A stretch of 64,000 bases of DNA from Mycolicibacterium vulneris (lineage in GTDB: Bacteria > Actinomycetota > Actinomycetes > Mycobacteriales > Mycobacteriaceae). The position numbers and the translations under genes were made by a program. Position 1 is the stretch's first letter, and every line of letters begins with the position of its first letter. The notes under the pieces were generated by a model that was not told the DNA's origin, did not search any database, and worked only from the letters and a program-made list of their open reading frames with translations. The stretch lies in assembly GCF_002104765.1 (NCBI RefSeq), contig NZ_NCXM01000003.1, positions 248,001 through 312,000 on the forward strand, read 5' to 3'. Shown in pieces: positions 1 to 8,133 of the stretch.

Positions 1-37
1 GCCCCCGCTACCGAACTTCTCGTTCCTGCAGCACTAG
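1..37 (+). CDS. 3' end of a coding frame cut by the window edge (possibly Mtc28-like)
   Basis: Only about eleven codons are visible, in the frame starting at base 2, reading PPLPNFSFLQH before a TAG stop at 35-37. By position it could be the tail of a proline-rich secreted protein like Rv0040c (Mtc28), which precedes the Rv0039c homologue in M. tuberculosis. That is inferred from synteny only; the fragment is too short to identify by sequence, and the frame could be chance. Confidence 0.3.
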   Translation, partial: PPLPNFSFLQH

Positions 38-90
38 AGGACGGCGCCGGCACCCACCGAGCCGGATGTGCGGGCCGCTAACCCGGCTCG

Positions 91-96
91 TATTGT
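91..96 (+). promoter_or_regulatory. -10 element of a probable leaderless promoter
   Basis: TATTGT matches the mycobacterial TANNNT -10 motif and lies exactly 6 bases before the ATG at 103. Transcription would therefore start at or next to the start codon, as in many mycobacterial leaderless mRNAs. There is no Shine-Dalgarno sequence, which fits. Confidence 0.5.
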
Positions 97-102
97 GAGC
101 CC

Positions 103-444
103 ATGCTGATTGCGGGCGTGCTGTGCATGTGTGCGGCGGTGGCCTCGGCGGGGTTCGGCACCTGGTCGCTTGCCCACAACGGGAATTTCGGTGCCACCGC
201 GTTGGCGCTGCGCGCGATGGCGCCGACTCAGTTGGCGGCCGCGGTGATGTTGACAGCCGGCGGCGCGGTGGCGATAGCCGCCGTCCCGGAGACCGCGCTG
301 GTCGTGCTCATCGTCTGTGTGGTGGGCGCGCTCGGAACGCTGGCCGCGGGCTCGTGGCAGAGCGCGCGCTTCGCGCTGCGCCAGGAAGCGGCGGCGCCCG
401 CCTGCGCCGGCAGCTGCGCCGGCTGCACGCAGTCGTGCCAGTGA
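103..444 (+). CDS. Small membrane protein, Rv0039c-like
   Basis: A 113-residue protein with about three hydrophobic segments (roughly residues 1-22, 42-62 and 64-86) and a short cysteine-rich C-terminus (ACAGSCAGCTQSCQ, four cysteines in the last 14 residues). It is probably an integral membrane protein of the cytoplasmic membrane, with the Cys tail possibly binding metal or forming disulfides; that role is inference. Size and position next to yqgE match M. tuberculosis Rv0039c, a conserved transmembrane protein of unknown function. The start at 103 is supported by a -10 element six bases upstream, with no ribosome binding site. It converges with yqgE 33 bases downstream. Confidence 0.75.
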   Translation: MLIAGVLCMCAAVASAGFGTWSLAHNGNFGATALALRAMAPTQLAAAVMLTAGGAVAIAAVPETALVVLIVCVVGALGTLAAGSWQSARFALRQEAAAPACAGSCAGCTQSCQ

Positions 445-477
445 ACTAGAGGGCCGGTGGGCCCGACGTCAGCAGCC

Positions 478-1083
478 CTAGTTCCGGCTGATGTCGATGG
501 GGTGGGTGGCCAGCAGCGAGAGCGGCAGCGGCTGGCGACGCAGGACTTGGCCCCACAGGTCGGACCTCGGTCCGACGAGCACGTCGGATGGCAACGCGGA
601 CAACACAATCCAGTCGTCGCGCTCGATCTCGCCTTCCAGCTGACCAATCGTCCAGCCCGAGTACCCCGCGAAGATTCGCACCCCTTCGACCAGCGGCGCG
701 ATCACGTCGGGGTCGGCGTCCAGGTCGACCATGACCACCCGGCCGTCCACGTGCCGCAAGCCCGGCACGCCCTGGGGATCGGCGCCGACCCGCAGCGTCG
801 CCAGACACAACGCCGCGTCACGCTTCACCGGCCCGCCGATGAACATCGTCTTCGGCTTGGCCGACAGCTTGGTCCACTGGGGCAACACGTTGTACACCGC
901 GGTTTCGCTGGCGCGATTCAGGACGACACCCAGGGTGCCTCCGTCGTTGTGCTCGACGATGTAGATCACGCTGCGCCGAAATGTCGGTTCGAGGAGATCG
1001 GTGTTGGCGAGCAGCAAAGTGCCCGCACGCACCCGTTGCGCGGCAGGTGCGACGTAGTCCTCTGGATCCTCCGGCGGCGGCAC
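478..1083 (-). CDS. YqgE/AlgH family protein (UPF0301)
   Basis: A 201-residue soluble protein of the YqgE/AlgH family. The conserved N-terminal block (AGTLLLANTDLLEPTFRRSV, then YIVEHNDGGTLGVVLNR) and the FIGGPV and YSGWTIGQLE motifs are all present. Function in the family is not settled; AlgH has been linked to regulation in other bacteria, but nothing here shows a role. I chose the GTG at 1083 because the next residues (PPPEDPEDYVAPAAQRVRAG) align with the start of the 202-residue M. tuberculosis Rv0038; the frame stays open farther upstream but is unlike the family there. It is divergent from the MFS gene and shares a roughly 130-base promoter region with it. Confidence 0.9.
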   Translation of the reverse strand: MPPPEDPEDYVAPAAQRVRAGTLLLANTDLLEPTFRRSVIYIVEHNDGGTLGVVLNRASETAVYNVLPQWTKLSAKPKTMFIGGPVKRDAALCLATLRVGADPQGVPGLRHVDGRVVMVDLDADPDVIAPLVEGVRIFAGYSGWTIGQLEGEIERDDWIVLSALPSDVLVGPRSDLWGQVLRRQPLPLSLLATHPIDISRN

Positions 1084-1214
1084 CCCACCATCATCGCATC
1101 CGGCGCATGGTGGCCCGGGGCAATCGAGAGCGTGGGCCACGGAGATTTGTACTGTTGTTGGGACGGCTCTGATCGCGCGAGCTTTGCCAGCCCCAATCGT
1201 GGAAGTCGGTTTCG

Positions 1215-2516
1215 GTGATCCCAACCCGGATGCAGTCCAGTGCACCCGTCGAGATTTGGCGGTCCGTGCGTGATTTGCCGGATTTCTGGCGGCTGCTGCA
1301 GGTGCGCGTCGCAAGCCAATTCGGTGACGGCTTGTTTCAGGCGGCGCTGGCCGGCGCCCTGTTGTTCAACCCGGATCGGGCCGCCGACCCTCTCTCCATC
1401 GCGCGCGCGTTCGCGGTTCTGTTCTTGCCGTACTCGCTGCTCGGTCCGTTCGCTGGTGCGCTGATGGACCGATGGGATCGGCGGCTGGTGCTCGTCGGCG
1501 CCAACGGCGGTCGGCTGATCCTCTTCGCCGCGATCGGCACCATCCTGGCGGTGCGGGCCGGGGATCTGCCGCTGTTGCTGGGCGCCCTGTTCGCCAACGG
1601 CTTGTCCCGCTTCGTCGGGTCCGGGCTGTCGGCGTCGCTGCCGCACGTGGTGCCGCGCGAGCAGGTGGTGACGATGAACTCGGTTGCCACCGCGTCCGGG
1701 GCCATCGCGGCGTTCATCGGCGCAAACTTCATGCTGGTGCCCCGGTTCATCTTCGGGTCCAGCGACAAGGGCGCCTCGGCGATCGTGTTCCTCACGGCGG
1801 TTCCCGTGTCGATCGCGTTGCTGTTGTCCTTGCGGTTCGGGGCGCGAGTGCTGGGGCCCGACGACACCTGGCGAGCGATCCACGGGCCGGTCATCTACGC
1901 GGTGATCACCGGCTGGCTGCACGGCGCACGGACGGTGGCGCAGCGCCCCACGGTCGCCGCCACCCTGTCCGGCCTGGCCGCCCATCGGATGGTCATCGGC
2001 ATCAACTCGCTGCTGGTCTTATTGCTGGTCCACCACATGCCCAACCTCGAGGGCGGGGGATTCGGCACCGCCTTACTGTTCTTCGGCGCCGCCGGCCTGG
2101 GCGCCTTCCTGGCCAACGTTCTGACGCCGCCCGCCATCCGCCGCTGGGGGCGCTACGCGACGGCCAACGGCGCGTTGGCGACGTCGGCGATCATCGAGGT
2201 CGCCGGCGCCGAGCTGCTTCTCCCGGTCATGGTCGCGTGCGGCTTCCTGCTCGGCGTCACCGGGCAGATGGTCAAGCTCTGCGCCGACACCGCGATCCAG
2301 ATGGACGTCGACGACGCTCTTCGCGGGCATGTGTTCGCAGTGCAGGACGCACTGTTCTGGGTCGCGTTCATCGTCTCGATCACGGTGGCCGGCAGCTTGA
2401 TTCCCGACGACGGGCACGCACCCACATTCGCGCTGTTCGGATCGGTGCTCTACCTGATCGGACTGGCCGTGCACAGCATCATCGGGCGCCGCGGCGACCA
2501 AGCGAACGATCGTTAA
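1215..2516 (+). CDS. Major facilitator superfamily transporter, Rv0037c-like
   Basis: A 433-residue polytopic membrane protein with about 12 hydrophobic segments. The loop after the second helix reads [14 protein letters not shown], the A-motif-like signature of MFS permeases. Size and neighbours match M. tuberculosis Rv0037c, a conserved integral membrane protein with unknown substrate; drug or metabolite efflux is plausible but unproven. The start could be the GTG at 1215 or the ATG at 1230; neither has a convincing ribosome binding site. It is followed after 50 bases by the Rv0036c homologue on the same strand, so the two may be co-transcribed. Confidence 0.85.
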   Translation: MIPTRMQSSAPVEIWRSVRDLPDFWRLLQVRVASQFGDGLFQAALAGALLFNPDRAADPLSIARAFAVLFLPYSLLGPFAGALMDRWDRRLVLVGANGGRLILFAAIGTILAVRAGDLPLLLGALFANGLSRFVGSGLSASLPHVVPREQVVTMNSVATASGAIAAFIGANFMLVPRFIFGSSDKGASAIVFLTAVPVSIALLLSLRFGARVLGPDDTWRAIHGPVIYAVITGWLHGARTVAQRPTVAATLSGLAAHRMVIGINSLLVLLLVHHMPNLEGGGFGTALLFFGAAGLGAFLANVLTPPAIRRWGRYATANGALATSAIIEVAGAELLLPVMVACGFLLGVTGQMVKLCADTAIQMDVDDALRGHVFAVQDALFWVAFIVSITVAGSLIPDDGHAPTFALFGSVLYLIGLAVHSIIGRRGDQANDR

Positions 2517-2566
2517 GGTACAGACGTGACGTGTCCGACGGCCGCAGCCGACAGTCGAGGACTCCG

Positions 2567-3340
2567 ATGACCGGCCCCGCGCCCATGATCGACGACCTGC
2601 GCGCCGAAAGCGACGCGCTCGACGAGCTGGTCGCGCCGTTGCCCTCCGACCGCTGGGGCGACCCGACACCGGCGCCCGGGTGGACCATCGCACACCAGAT
2701 CGGCCACCTACTGTGGACGGATCGCGTCGCCCTGATCGCCGTCACCGACGAGGCTGGCTTCGCCGAGGTGTTGGCGGGCGCGGGCGCCGACCCGGCGGGT
2801 TTCGTGGACAAAGGCGCCGAGGGGCTGGCGGCGCTGGCGCCGGCCGAGTTGCTCGCGGACTGGCGGGTCACCCGAGGCCGGCTGCACGAGGCGCTGCACA
2901 CCGTGCAGCCCGGTCGCAAGCTCCCGTGGTTCGGCCCGCCGATGAGTGCGGCCTCGATGGCCACCGCGCGCCTGATGGAGACCTGGGCGCACGGTCTCGA
3001 TGTCGCCGACGCGCTGGGCGTGACGCGGCCCGCGACCGAGCGCCTGCGGTCGATCGCTCACCTTGGGGTGCGCACCCGCGACTTCGCCTTCGCCGTCAAC
3101 AATTTGGCGCCACCGGCCGAGCCGTTCCTGGTCGAGCTGCGCGGGCCCGCCGGCGACACCTGGTCCTGGGGGCCACCCGACGCCGAGCAGCGGGTCAGTG
3201 GGTCCGCGGAGGATTTCTGCTTCCTGGTCACCCAGCGGCGTCCGTTGAGCGCCCTCGATGTCACCGCCCAGGGCGCCGACGCCCAGCGGTGGTTGCAGAT
3301 CGCGCAGGCTTTCGCCGGGCCACCCGGCCCCGGTCGATGA
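2567..3340 (+). CDS. DinB/mycothiol-dependent-isomerase-like metal-binding protein, Rv0036c-like
   Basis: A 257-residue protein, the same length as M. tuberculosis Rv0036c (TIGR03084-type metal-binding protein). The N-terminal half is a DinB-like four-helix bundle with the usual metal-ligand pattern: His in HQIGHLLW near residue 46 and His in [13 protein letters not shown] near residue 145. Relatives include mycothiol-dependent maleylpyruvate isomerase, so a thiol-transfer or isomerase activity is possible, but the substrate is unknown. The stop codon lies inside the first copy of a 55-bp tandem repeat, so the gene's last bases are repeat sequence. Confidence 0.8.
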   Translation: MTGPAPMIDDLRAESDALDELVAPLPSDRWGDPTPAPGWTIAHQIGHLLWTDRVALIAVTDEAGFAEVLAGAGADPAGFVDKGAEGLAALAPAELLADWRVTRGRLHEALHTVQPGRKLPWFGPPMSAASMATARLMETWAHGLDVADALGVTRPATERLRSIAHLGVRTRDFAFAVNNLAPPAEPFLVELRGPAGDTWSWGPPDAEQRVSGSAEDFCFLVTQRRPLSALDVTAQGADAQRWLQIAQAFAGPPGPGR

Positions 3341-3577
3341 GCGCGTGAAACGCGCGAAGAGAGCCGGGGCCCATCAGGTCAAGCCCGGTCGATGAGCGCG
3401 TGAAACGCGCGAAGAGAGCCGGGGCCCATCAGGTCAAGCCCGGTCGATGAGCGCGTGAACCGCGTCAAGAGAGCCGGGGCCCATCAGGTCAAGCCCGGTC
3501 GATGAGCGCGTGAACCGCGTCAAGAGAGCCGGGGCCCTTCAGGTCAAGCCCGGTCGATGAGCGCGTGAAACGCGTCA
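3328..3577. repeat. 55-bp tandem repeat (about 4.5 copies), MIRU/VNTR-like
   Basis: Units start at 3328, 3383, 3438, 3493 and 3548 (the last is partial, about 30 bp). Each begins GCCCGGTCGATGAGCGCGTG and ends GGCCCATCAGGTCAA. Copies 1-2 carry GCGCGTGAAACGCGC, a perfect short hairpin; copies 3-4 carry GTGAACCGCGTC instead, and copy 4 has CCCTTCAGG for CCCATCAGG. The array spans the whole gap between two convergent genes and includes the stop codons of both. Length, tandem layout and overlap with termination codons resemble mycobacterial MIRU elements. Copy number is likely strain-variable. Confidence 0.9.
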
Positions 3578-3895
3578 GTGCAGCGGCCCGCCGTAACTCG
3601 CCCGGTTCTCGGCCTCGGCCTCCTCGCGCAACGCGGTAATCGCGAGGTTAAGTCGTTCGGCCAGCTCTCCGTGGCCGTATCCGGTCATCACCCCGGGGTG
3701 CAACGTCAGTTTGAGTAACCGGCCGTCGGAATTCGCGACGGCGTGGACGTCGCCCAGATCGACGCTGTAGGTGACCGCTTCGGCCTGCGCCACAAGGGCT
3801 TCCCACTTGTCGGCCGCCTCGCTCAGTTCCCGAAGAACCGATTCGACGAGATCCTTCTCGCTGAGATTCGCGCGACTGCCCGAACCCGCCACCAT
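3575..3895 (-). CDS. YbaB/EbfC-like protein, Rv0030-like
   Basis: A 106-residue protein with a basic-acidic helix, a central beta region (VTYSVDLGDVHAVANSDGRL) and a C-terminal helix (LAERLNLAITALREEAEAENR). This is the layout of the YbaB/EbfC nucleoid-associated fold and of EspL, its type VII secretion relative. It is last in a cassette of ESX-associated genes, which favours an EspL-like accessory role over general DNA binding; that is inference. The start is uncertain: ATG at 3895 (used here) or TTG at 3928, which would add 11 residues. A GGAGGGG sits 14 bases before the ATG. Its stop codon lies in the last copy of the 55-bp repeat. Confidence 0.7.
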   Translation of the reverse strand: MVAGSGSRANLSEKDLVESVLRELSEAADKWEALVAQAEAVTYSVDLGDVHAVANSDGRLLKLTLHPGVMTGYGHGELAERLNLAITALREEAEAENRASYGGPLH

Positions 3896-3967
3896 GACAG
3901 TATCGTCGACCCCTCCGACCAGCGTCAATTCATACGCGAGCAGGTGTGCGGCCGGCCCGCCGCGCGT

Positions 3968-5626
3968 TCACCCGCCGAGCTTTTGATACCAGGCGAGGTG
4001 GTAGTTCGCGGACACCGCGTCGCCGCTGGCGATGCCCTCGGTAGCGGCCATCAACAGGCACTTGAGTAGGAGCGCGGGATTGACGTTCGGGTACTGAACA
4101 AGGAGCTGGTAGCGCGCGGTATCGAGATGCACCCGCAGCACGTCGACCTCCTGGTCGACGACGACCGTTCCCGCGGCGGCCGCCTCTGCCAACCTCGGCA
4201 CGATCTTGGGCAGATCGTCACGTCTGCGGGTGGTCGCGCTGAGTACGCTCGCCAAATCATCGATCGCGGGCAGGGTGCGCGGCTCCACCGACGACCTGGT
4301 CGCGGCGAAGTCGACCGAGCGGCGCAGCGAATCACCGGGAGCGTAAGTGACGACGCGCGCCGTTTCTCCGATCAGCGCGTCCACCCTGCCGGTGCGCCGC
4401 TCGGGCTCCAACAACCGCACGCCCGCAGGAAGGCTGATTCCCGACGGTATCCACCCGTGAGCAAGGTCGGTGACGAGTACCGTCGTGCCGTCGGCGCGGT
4501 CTCCGATCGCCCAATTCACACGTGGCTCCTGCCGGACCACGAACTCGAGCAGCCGATTCAGCCGCTCGCCATCGGATCCTGTTGACGGCGTTGGCTTTTC
4601 GGTCTGCGGCCGGGCGGCGGCGAAGGCGGTGGTTTCGGCCTCGGCGGCGGGAGTGACGTCGACCGGGGGTTTCTGCCCGGCCGGCTCCGCCTTTGCGACG
4701 ATCGCCTCGTCGACCACCGCGTGGTGGCGACCGGAATCGCTCAGCTCCGGGGCCGGCTCGGGCGCGCGCTGCGCCGGCGCCTCGAACACCGGCTCCGCCC
4801 GCGTGACCAAGGGGATGACCTGCGTCTCGTCGAGATGCGTTGCATCGGCGGCGGCGACAGGCTCGTCTTCGTCTTCCGGGTCGACGACCGCGTGGTGGCG
4901 ACCGGAATCGGTCAGCTCCGGGGTCGGCTCGGGTGCAGGCTCGGCCGCCGTCGGCGAAACCGGCTCGTCCCTGACCACCGGGATGATTTGCGTCTGGTCG
5001 AGATGTGACGCATCGGCGCTGCGACGGGCCGCGTCGTCGGCAGGGGCTTTGGGCCCGGCTGCCTGCGGTGCGCCGGTGTCGCTGATGGTCTGTTCCGCGG
5101 ACTCTCGACGACTGCGCCGTGTGCCCGGCCGCGGGGTGGACTCGGGCGGACTCGGCGGAGGCGCCTCGGCGACGGGCTTCACCTCGCGGATTGTTGGCAG
5201 CACCTGTGTCTTTTCCAGGTCCGTGTCGGATGGCTCGACCCGCGGTGGGGGAGCAACGGGAGCTTGGATTCCGCTCTGCACCGCGTGCAAATAGCGGATG
5301 GTCGATTCGACTCGGCGCACCGCACGGCCGCGGGCGGCGTCGATGACCCGCGCCTCCGCCGCCCGACGGGAAAGGTCCGTCATTCCCGATCGCTTGACCA
5401 ACTTCAGTTCGTCGTTGGCGGCGCGAGCAATTCGTTCCAGGTCGGCCTTGAGATACTCCGCGAGGGTGGCGGTTTCGGGCGTCACCGTCGACAATTCGGC
5501 AGGCCACAACCCGCCTGTCACCCACGGGGTGCAGTCGATAGGGGAGCTGAAAGCCGGCATCGCCAGTGATTCCCGGGTAGCTCTCCGGAGGCGCTGGCGC
5601 GCCGACATCCGACCGAAGACCGCCAC
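3968..5626 (-). CDS. Rv0029-like protein (DUF5632/DUF5631 type) with repeat linker
   Basis: A 552-residue cytosolic-looking protein. Residues 1-120 are a helical N-terminal domain, residues 125-350 a Pro/Ala/Glu-rich linker, and residues 353-552 a folded C-terminal region (NWAIGDRADGTTVLVTDLAHG, NPALLLKCLLMAATEGIASG) like those in Rv0029 and Rv2082. I recall Rv0029 as 365 residues, so the linker seems expanded. It carries three related motifs: EKTQVLP (Thr140), DQTQIIP (Thr212) and DETQVIP (Thr268), plus two copies of DSGRHHAVVD. Each Thr has Ile or Leu at +3, the pattern FHA domains prefer. The GTG start is supported by a TANNNT -10 six bases upstream; an alternative ATG is at 5608. Confidence 0.75.
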   Translation of the reverse strand: MAVFGRMSARQRLRRATRESLAMPAFSSPIDCTPWVTGGLWPAELSTVTPETATLAEYLKADLERIARAANDELKLVKRSGMTDLSRRAAEARVIDAARGRAVRRVESTIRYLHAVQSGIQAPVAPPPRVEPSDTDLEKTQVLPTIREVKPVAEAPPPSPPESTPRPGTRRSRRESAEQTISDTGAPQAAGPKAPADDAARRSADASHLDQTQIIPVVRDEPVSPTAAEPAPEPTPELTDSGRHHAVVDPEDEDEPVAAADATHLDETQVIPLVTRAEPVFEAPAQRAPEPAPELSDSGRHHAVVDEAIVAKAEPAGQKPPVDVTPAAEAETTAFAAARPQTEKPTPSTGSDGERLNRLLEFVVRQEPRVNWAIGDRADGTTVLVTDLAHGWIPSGISLPAGVRLLEPERRTGRVDALIGETARVVTYAPGDSLRRSVDFAATRSSVEPRTLPAIDDLASVLSATTRRRDDLPKIVPRLAEAAAAGTVVVDQEVDVLRVHLDTARYQLLVQYPNVNPALLLKCLLMAATEGIASGDAVSANYHLAWYQKLGG

Positions 5627-5632
5627 CGGCTA

Positions 5633-5638
5633 AGCGTA
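5633..5638 (-). promoter_or_regulatory. -10 element of a probable leaderless promoter for the Rv0029-like gene
   Basis: Read on the minus strand, TACGCT matches TANNNT and ends 6 bases before the GTG at 5626, the spacing expected for a leaderless transcript. No Shine-Dalgarno sequence is present. Confidence 0.45.
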
Positions 5639-5696
5639 CCGGGATCCGGCGGGCGACTTGTGCGGTCAGTGAATTGTGCGGTCGCAAGGCCCTGGG

Positions 5697-5702
5697 TAGC
5701 GT
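5697..5702 (+). promoter_or_regulatory. -10 element of a probable leaderless promoter for a 47-residue ORF
   Basis: TAGCGT matches TANNNT and is exactly 6 bases before the ATG at 5709. It is the mirror of the minus-strand element at 5633-5638, so the 80-base gap appears to hold two divergent leaderless promoters. Confidence 0.4.
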
Positions 5703-5708
5703 AAGGCC

Positions 5709-5852
5709 ATGGCTGATTCTGCACTGCAGCAGCAACTCGACGAGGTGCGCACCATGCTCGCTCGCGCGCGAGAGTTGTTCGGCCCCAATCCGGTAGAGCC
5801 GCCGACCGGTATCGCTCCCGATCCCAGCGTGGCTAAGCCGTGGTTGCGCTAG
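5709..5852 (+). CDS. Small hypothetical protein, 47 residues
   Basis: The frame encodes an amphipathic helix at residues 3-18 (ALQQQLDEVRTMLARARELF) followed by a Pro-rich tail (GPNPVEPPTGIAPDPSVAKP) ending in WLR. I do not recognise it. Support comes from a perfectly spaced TANNNT -10 element and a clean ATG. Its base composition does not set it apart. It points opposite to the ESX-associated genes on either side and converges with the Rv0028-like gene, ending 24 bases from that gene's stop. It could be a real small protein or a chance ORF. Confidence 0.45.
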   Translation: MADSALQQQLDEVRTMLARARELFGPNPVEPPTGIAPDPSVAKPWLR

Positions 5853-5876
5853 GCCGGCAGCTCGCCTGACAGCCCT

Positions 5877-6188
5877 TTAAATCACACCGTTTCGGCGACG
5901 TAGTTTGTGCGCCAGCAACTTTTCGATGGCCGCATCCAGATCCCGGTGGGTCGGAACCTCCGCGGAGGGGGTGTGCCCGGCCGCGACGATCTCGTTGCGA
6001 ATTTCCAGCAACGCTTTGAGGCACGACACGTCGGCGGTCAGCAGAATGCCCTGCGCCAACGTCTCGGCGTCGGTCTCCATCGCCTCTTCGCTCAGCGCGA
6101 CGCTGTGCATATAGCCGCCGCGGCAAGAGCGGACGAGGATGTGTCCACTCGGGTGAACGGTGTCGAAAGCGGGATTCGCGTCGGTCAT
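5877..6188 (-). CDS. DUF2694-type protein, Rv0028-like
   Basis: A 103-residue acidic protein that matches the 101-residue Rv0028 from end to end: HPSGHILVRSCRGGYMHSV near the N-terminus, then METDAETLA and LLTADVSCLKALLEIRNEIV. Function is unknown; DUF2694 proteins occur in mycobacteria beside type VII secretion-associated genes. The ATG at 6188 overlaps the upstream stop codon in an ATGA arrangement, so translation is probably coupled to the EspC-like gene. The frame is open upstream, but that extension lies inside the preceding gene. Confidence 0.8.
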   Translation of the reverse strand: MTDANPAFDTVHPSGHILVRSCRGGYMHSVALSEEAMETDAETLAQGILLTADVSCLKALLEIRNEIVAAGHTPSAEVPTHRDLDAAIEKLLAHKLRRRNGVI

Positions 6189-6502
6189 CGACCGCGGTCG
6201 ACGATGTCGCCGAACTTCCCTGCCGCCTCCTGCTCGTGCTGTTCCCACATCGTCGCCGAAACCGTCAGTTTGTCGGCCAGATCGGCGTGGTCGGCAGCCT
6301 GCTGCTCATAACACTGGCGTCGAAGTTCCAGCAGCTCCCGGCCCGCGTCGCGCAGCTCACTGAAGATCGGCCCGAGCGAGTCGAGGCTCTCTTGGATCGC
6401 CGCATGCGACGACGGAACGGTGCGCAAGTATTCCGAGGTGTCCTGGTGATGCGCGGCAGCCTGACGTAAGTGCGCAGGCACTACATGAATCGAATCTGCC
6501 AT
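6185..6502 (-). CDS. EspC-family ESX secretion-associated protein, Rv0027-like
   Basis: A 105-residue almost wholly helical protein, the same length as Rv0027. It begins MADSIHVVPAHLRQAAAHH, the typical N-terminus of the EspC/DUF2580 family (small ESX-1 secretion-associated proteins related to WXG100 helical hairpins). Two long amphipathic helices span about residues 8-60 and 64-100. A canonical WXG motif is absent. It is probably cytosolic or a candidate type VII substrate or partner. The ATG at 6502 was chosen by alignment with Rv0027. It starts 50 bases after the DUF4226-like gene and overlaps the next gene by 4 bases. Confidence 0.8.
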   Translation of the reverse strand: MADSIHVVPAHLRQAAAHHQDTSEYLRTVPSSHAAIQESLDSLGPIFSELRDAGRELLELRRQCYEQQAADHADLADKLTVSATMWEQHEQEAAGKFGDIVDRGR

Positions 6503-6552
6503 CCGCTGTCTCCTGTTGACGACCGCCGGTTGTGCCGGCGGATTCATTTTTG

Positions 6553-8115
6553 TCAGGCGGTCGACGAGGTCGCCGGCCGGGTAGGTGTCGGTGGGTCAGG
6601 CTTGGCCGGCGTCGGTATTGCCGCGGCCGCCGCCGGCGGATGCTCCCAGCCTAGGAAGGTCGGCCCGCTCACGGTGGCGATGTGTTGAATTTGGCCATCG
6701 AGAAGCGCCTTGCCGGAGCCGAGGGCGAGTGCGTGACGATCGGTTAACATCCCGATATCGCCGGGTGCGACCTGGAGGGCATCGATGGGGCTGGGCACCG
6801 CCGTTCCCGCTGGCGGAATGGTCATTCCCTGCTGTTGAAAGGCCTCCGCGATCGGGGTACCGGCGACGGCGGCCATGATCGCGGCCGCCAACTGTGGGCT
6901 GGCGGCGGTCACCGTTTCCCCGTCGGGCAAGGTCACCGGTGTCGGACCGGCCGGCGGCTCATCGGACGACGTGCCGTGCTGGGCGTCGGTGCCGTCGGCC
7001 GCCTCGTCCGAGGCATCGCGCGCTCCCGGGTCCTGGCCCTGGTCGTCCGGCAGTTCCTCATCGGCAAGATCCTGAAGAGCCGGATCGGCCCCGTCGCCAC
7101 CATCTGGTCCGGAGAGCGGAAGGCCGCCCGGCTCCCAACCGGCCATCGTCGGCATGGAGCCGAGCCCCGGCAGTGAGCCACCACCAAAGTTGGGCATGGC
7201 CGGCGTCATCGGCGGCTGCGGTACGGTCGGCATCGCCGCGGCGGCGCCCGAATCCGGACCCGGCACATCCCCGGACAGGTCGTCATCGTCGGCCAACAAC
7301 GAGTCCAGCAGCGGATCCCATCCGGCGTCGAGATCATCGGTCGCGTCGTCCGCGGATGTATCACCAACCGGCACCGCGGCCCGCGCCTGTTCGCCTGGCG
7401 CATGCGGTTCCCCTTTGGAGGCGTCGTACAGCGACGTCCAGGCGGCCATCAACGCTGACTTCGACGTGTCGTCCAGGCTGGCGTTCAGGACGACCTCGCG
7501 GATGTCTCGGAGCTTGCCGATAAGAAAACGCTGGAAGTCCCGCGCCCCCGCCGGGGTGTCCAGGTCTGACCTGGTCCGCACCGCGGCTTCGGTTTCATGT
7601 TGCAACTTGGTCAGGGCTTCTCTGCCGTCGACCGCACGCAGGTGTGCGTTCAGGATCGCCGAGACCACCTGCATGTCCAGCTGCGAGCTCGCCGAATTCT
7701 GTTGCGCAAGAGCGGCTTCGGCATTGGCAATGGCATCGGCCGCGGCGCCCGTCTCGCGATCCGGCGGTGCCGAGGTTCCGGCGGACGGCCGCTGCACGGC
7801 CGCCGTTGCGGCGCCGAAGACGCCGGCGTGCTGCTGCCGGATCTTGCGCAGGATCGCCTCGACCTCTTCGGGGCGAGTGGTCGGCGTGATCACGGCGGTC
7901 ACTTCGGCGGGCGCCAATCCCGTCTGCCATGCGTTCGGGTCACCGGTACGGTCTCGGACGTATTTGACCGCGGCAAGCAGGTCGTCATACGCCGACATCA
8001 GCCGGGCAGGCGGCGCCGCAGCCTGCCCGAACGCTGCTGCGGGAAACGACGCGACCCCTCCATGTTCGGGGACAGTACTCAGAGGCATCGCCGCCGACAA
8101 TTCACTGCATCGCAC
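6553..8115 (-). CDS. DUF4226-type ESX-associated protein, Rv0026-like
   Basis: A 520-residue protein. The N-terminal 250 residues are helical and include LDTPAGARDFQRFLIGKLRD, nearly identical to LDTPMGAREFQKFLMAKQRE in the gene just upstream, so both share a DUF4226-like core. Residues 255-390 are a Pro/Gly/Asp-rich low-complexity linker. The C-terminus (GDIGMLTDRHALALGSGKAL) is a small beta-rich domain also found in Rv2082-type proteins. Rv0026 in M. tuberculosis is shorter (448 residues). The start is uncertain: GTG at 8115 or ATG at 8088. No signal peptide is evident. A role with the adjacent type VII-associated genes is inferred from context. Confidence 0.75.
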   Translation of the reverse strand: MRCSELSAAMPLSTVPEHGGVASFPAAAFGQAAAPPARLMSAYDDLLAAVKYVRDRTGDPNAWQTGLAPAEVTAVITPTTRPEEVEAILRKIRQQHAGVFGAATAAVQRPSAGTSAPPDRETGAAADAIANAEAALAQQNSASSQLDMQVVSAILNAHLRAVDGREALTKLQHETEAAVRTRSDLDTPAGARDFQRFLIGKLRDIREVVLNASLDDTSKSALMAAWTSLYDASKGEPHAPGEQARAAVPVGDTSADDATDDLDAGWDPLLDSLLADDDDLSGDVPGPDSGAAAAMPTVPQPPMTPAMPNFGGGSLPGLGSMPTMAGWEPGGLPLSGPDGGDGADPALQDLADEELPDDQGQDPGARDASDEAADGTDAQHGTSSDEPPAGPTPVTLPDGETVTAASPQLAAAIMAAVAGTPIAEAFQQQGMTIPPAGTAVPSPIDALQVAPGDIGMLTDRHALALGSGKALLDGQIQHIATVSGPTFLGWEHPPAAAAAIPTPAKPDPPTPTRPATSSTA

Positions 8116-8133
8116 GGTGTGGACTAGTTCTGG

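Noticed and set aside
445..477. Terminator hairpin between the Rv0039c-like gene and yqgE
   Set aside because: GGGCC/GGCCC and CTAG...CCCTAG pairings exist, but there is no U-tract and the stems are short; not supported enough to list.
3328..3577. CRISPR array
   Set aside because: The 55-bp units are contiguous with no variable spacers and no cas genes nearby, so this is a tandem repeat.
4332..5735. A 467-codon Arg-rich frame overlapping the Rv0029-like gene on the same strand
   Set aside because: It is an out-of-frame reading of the same DNA with Arg/Ala/Gly-rich composition typical of shifted high-GC frames. The other frame matches a known family.
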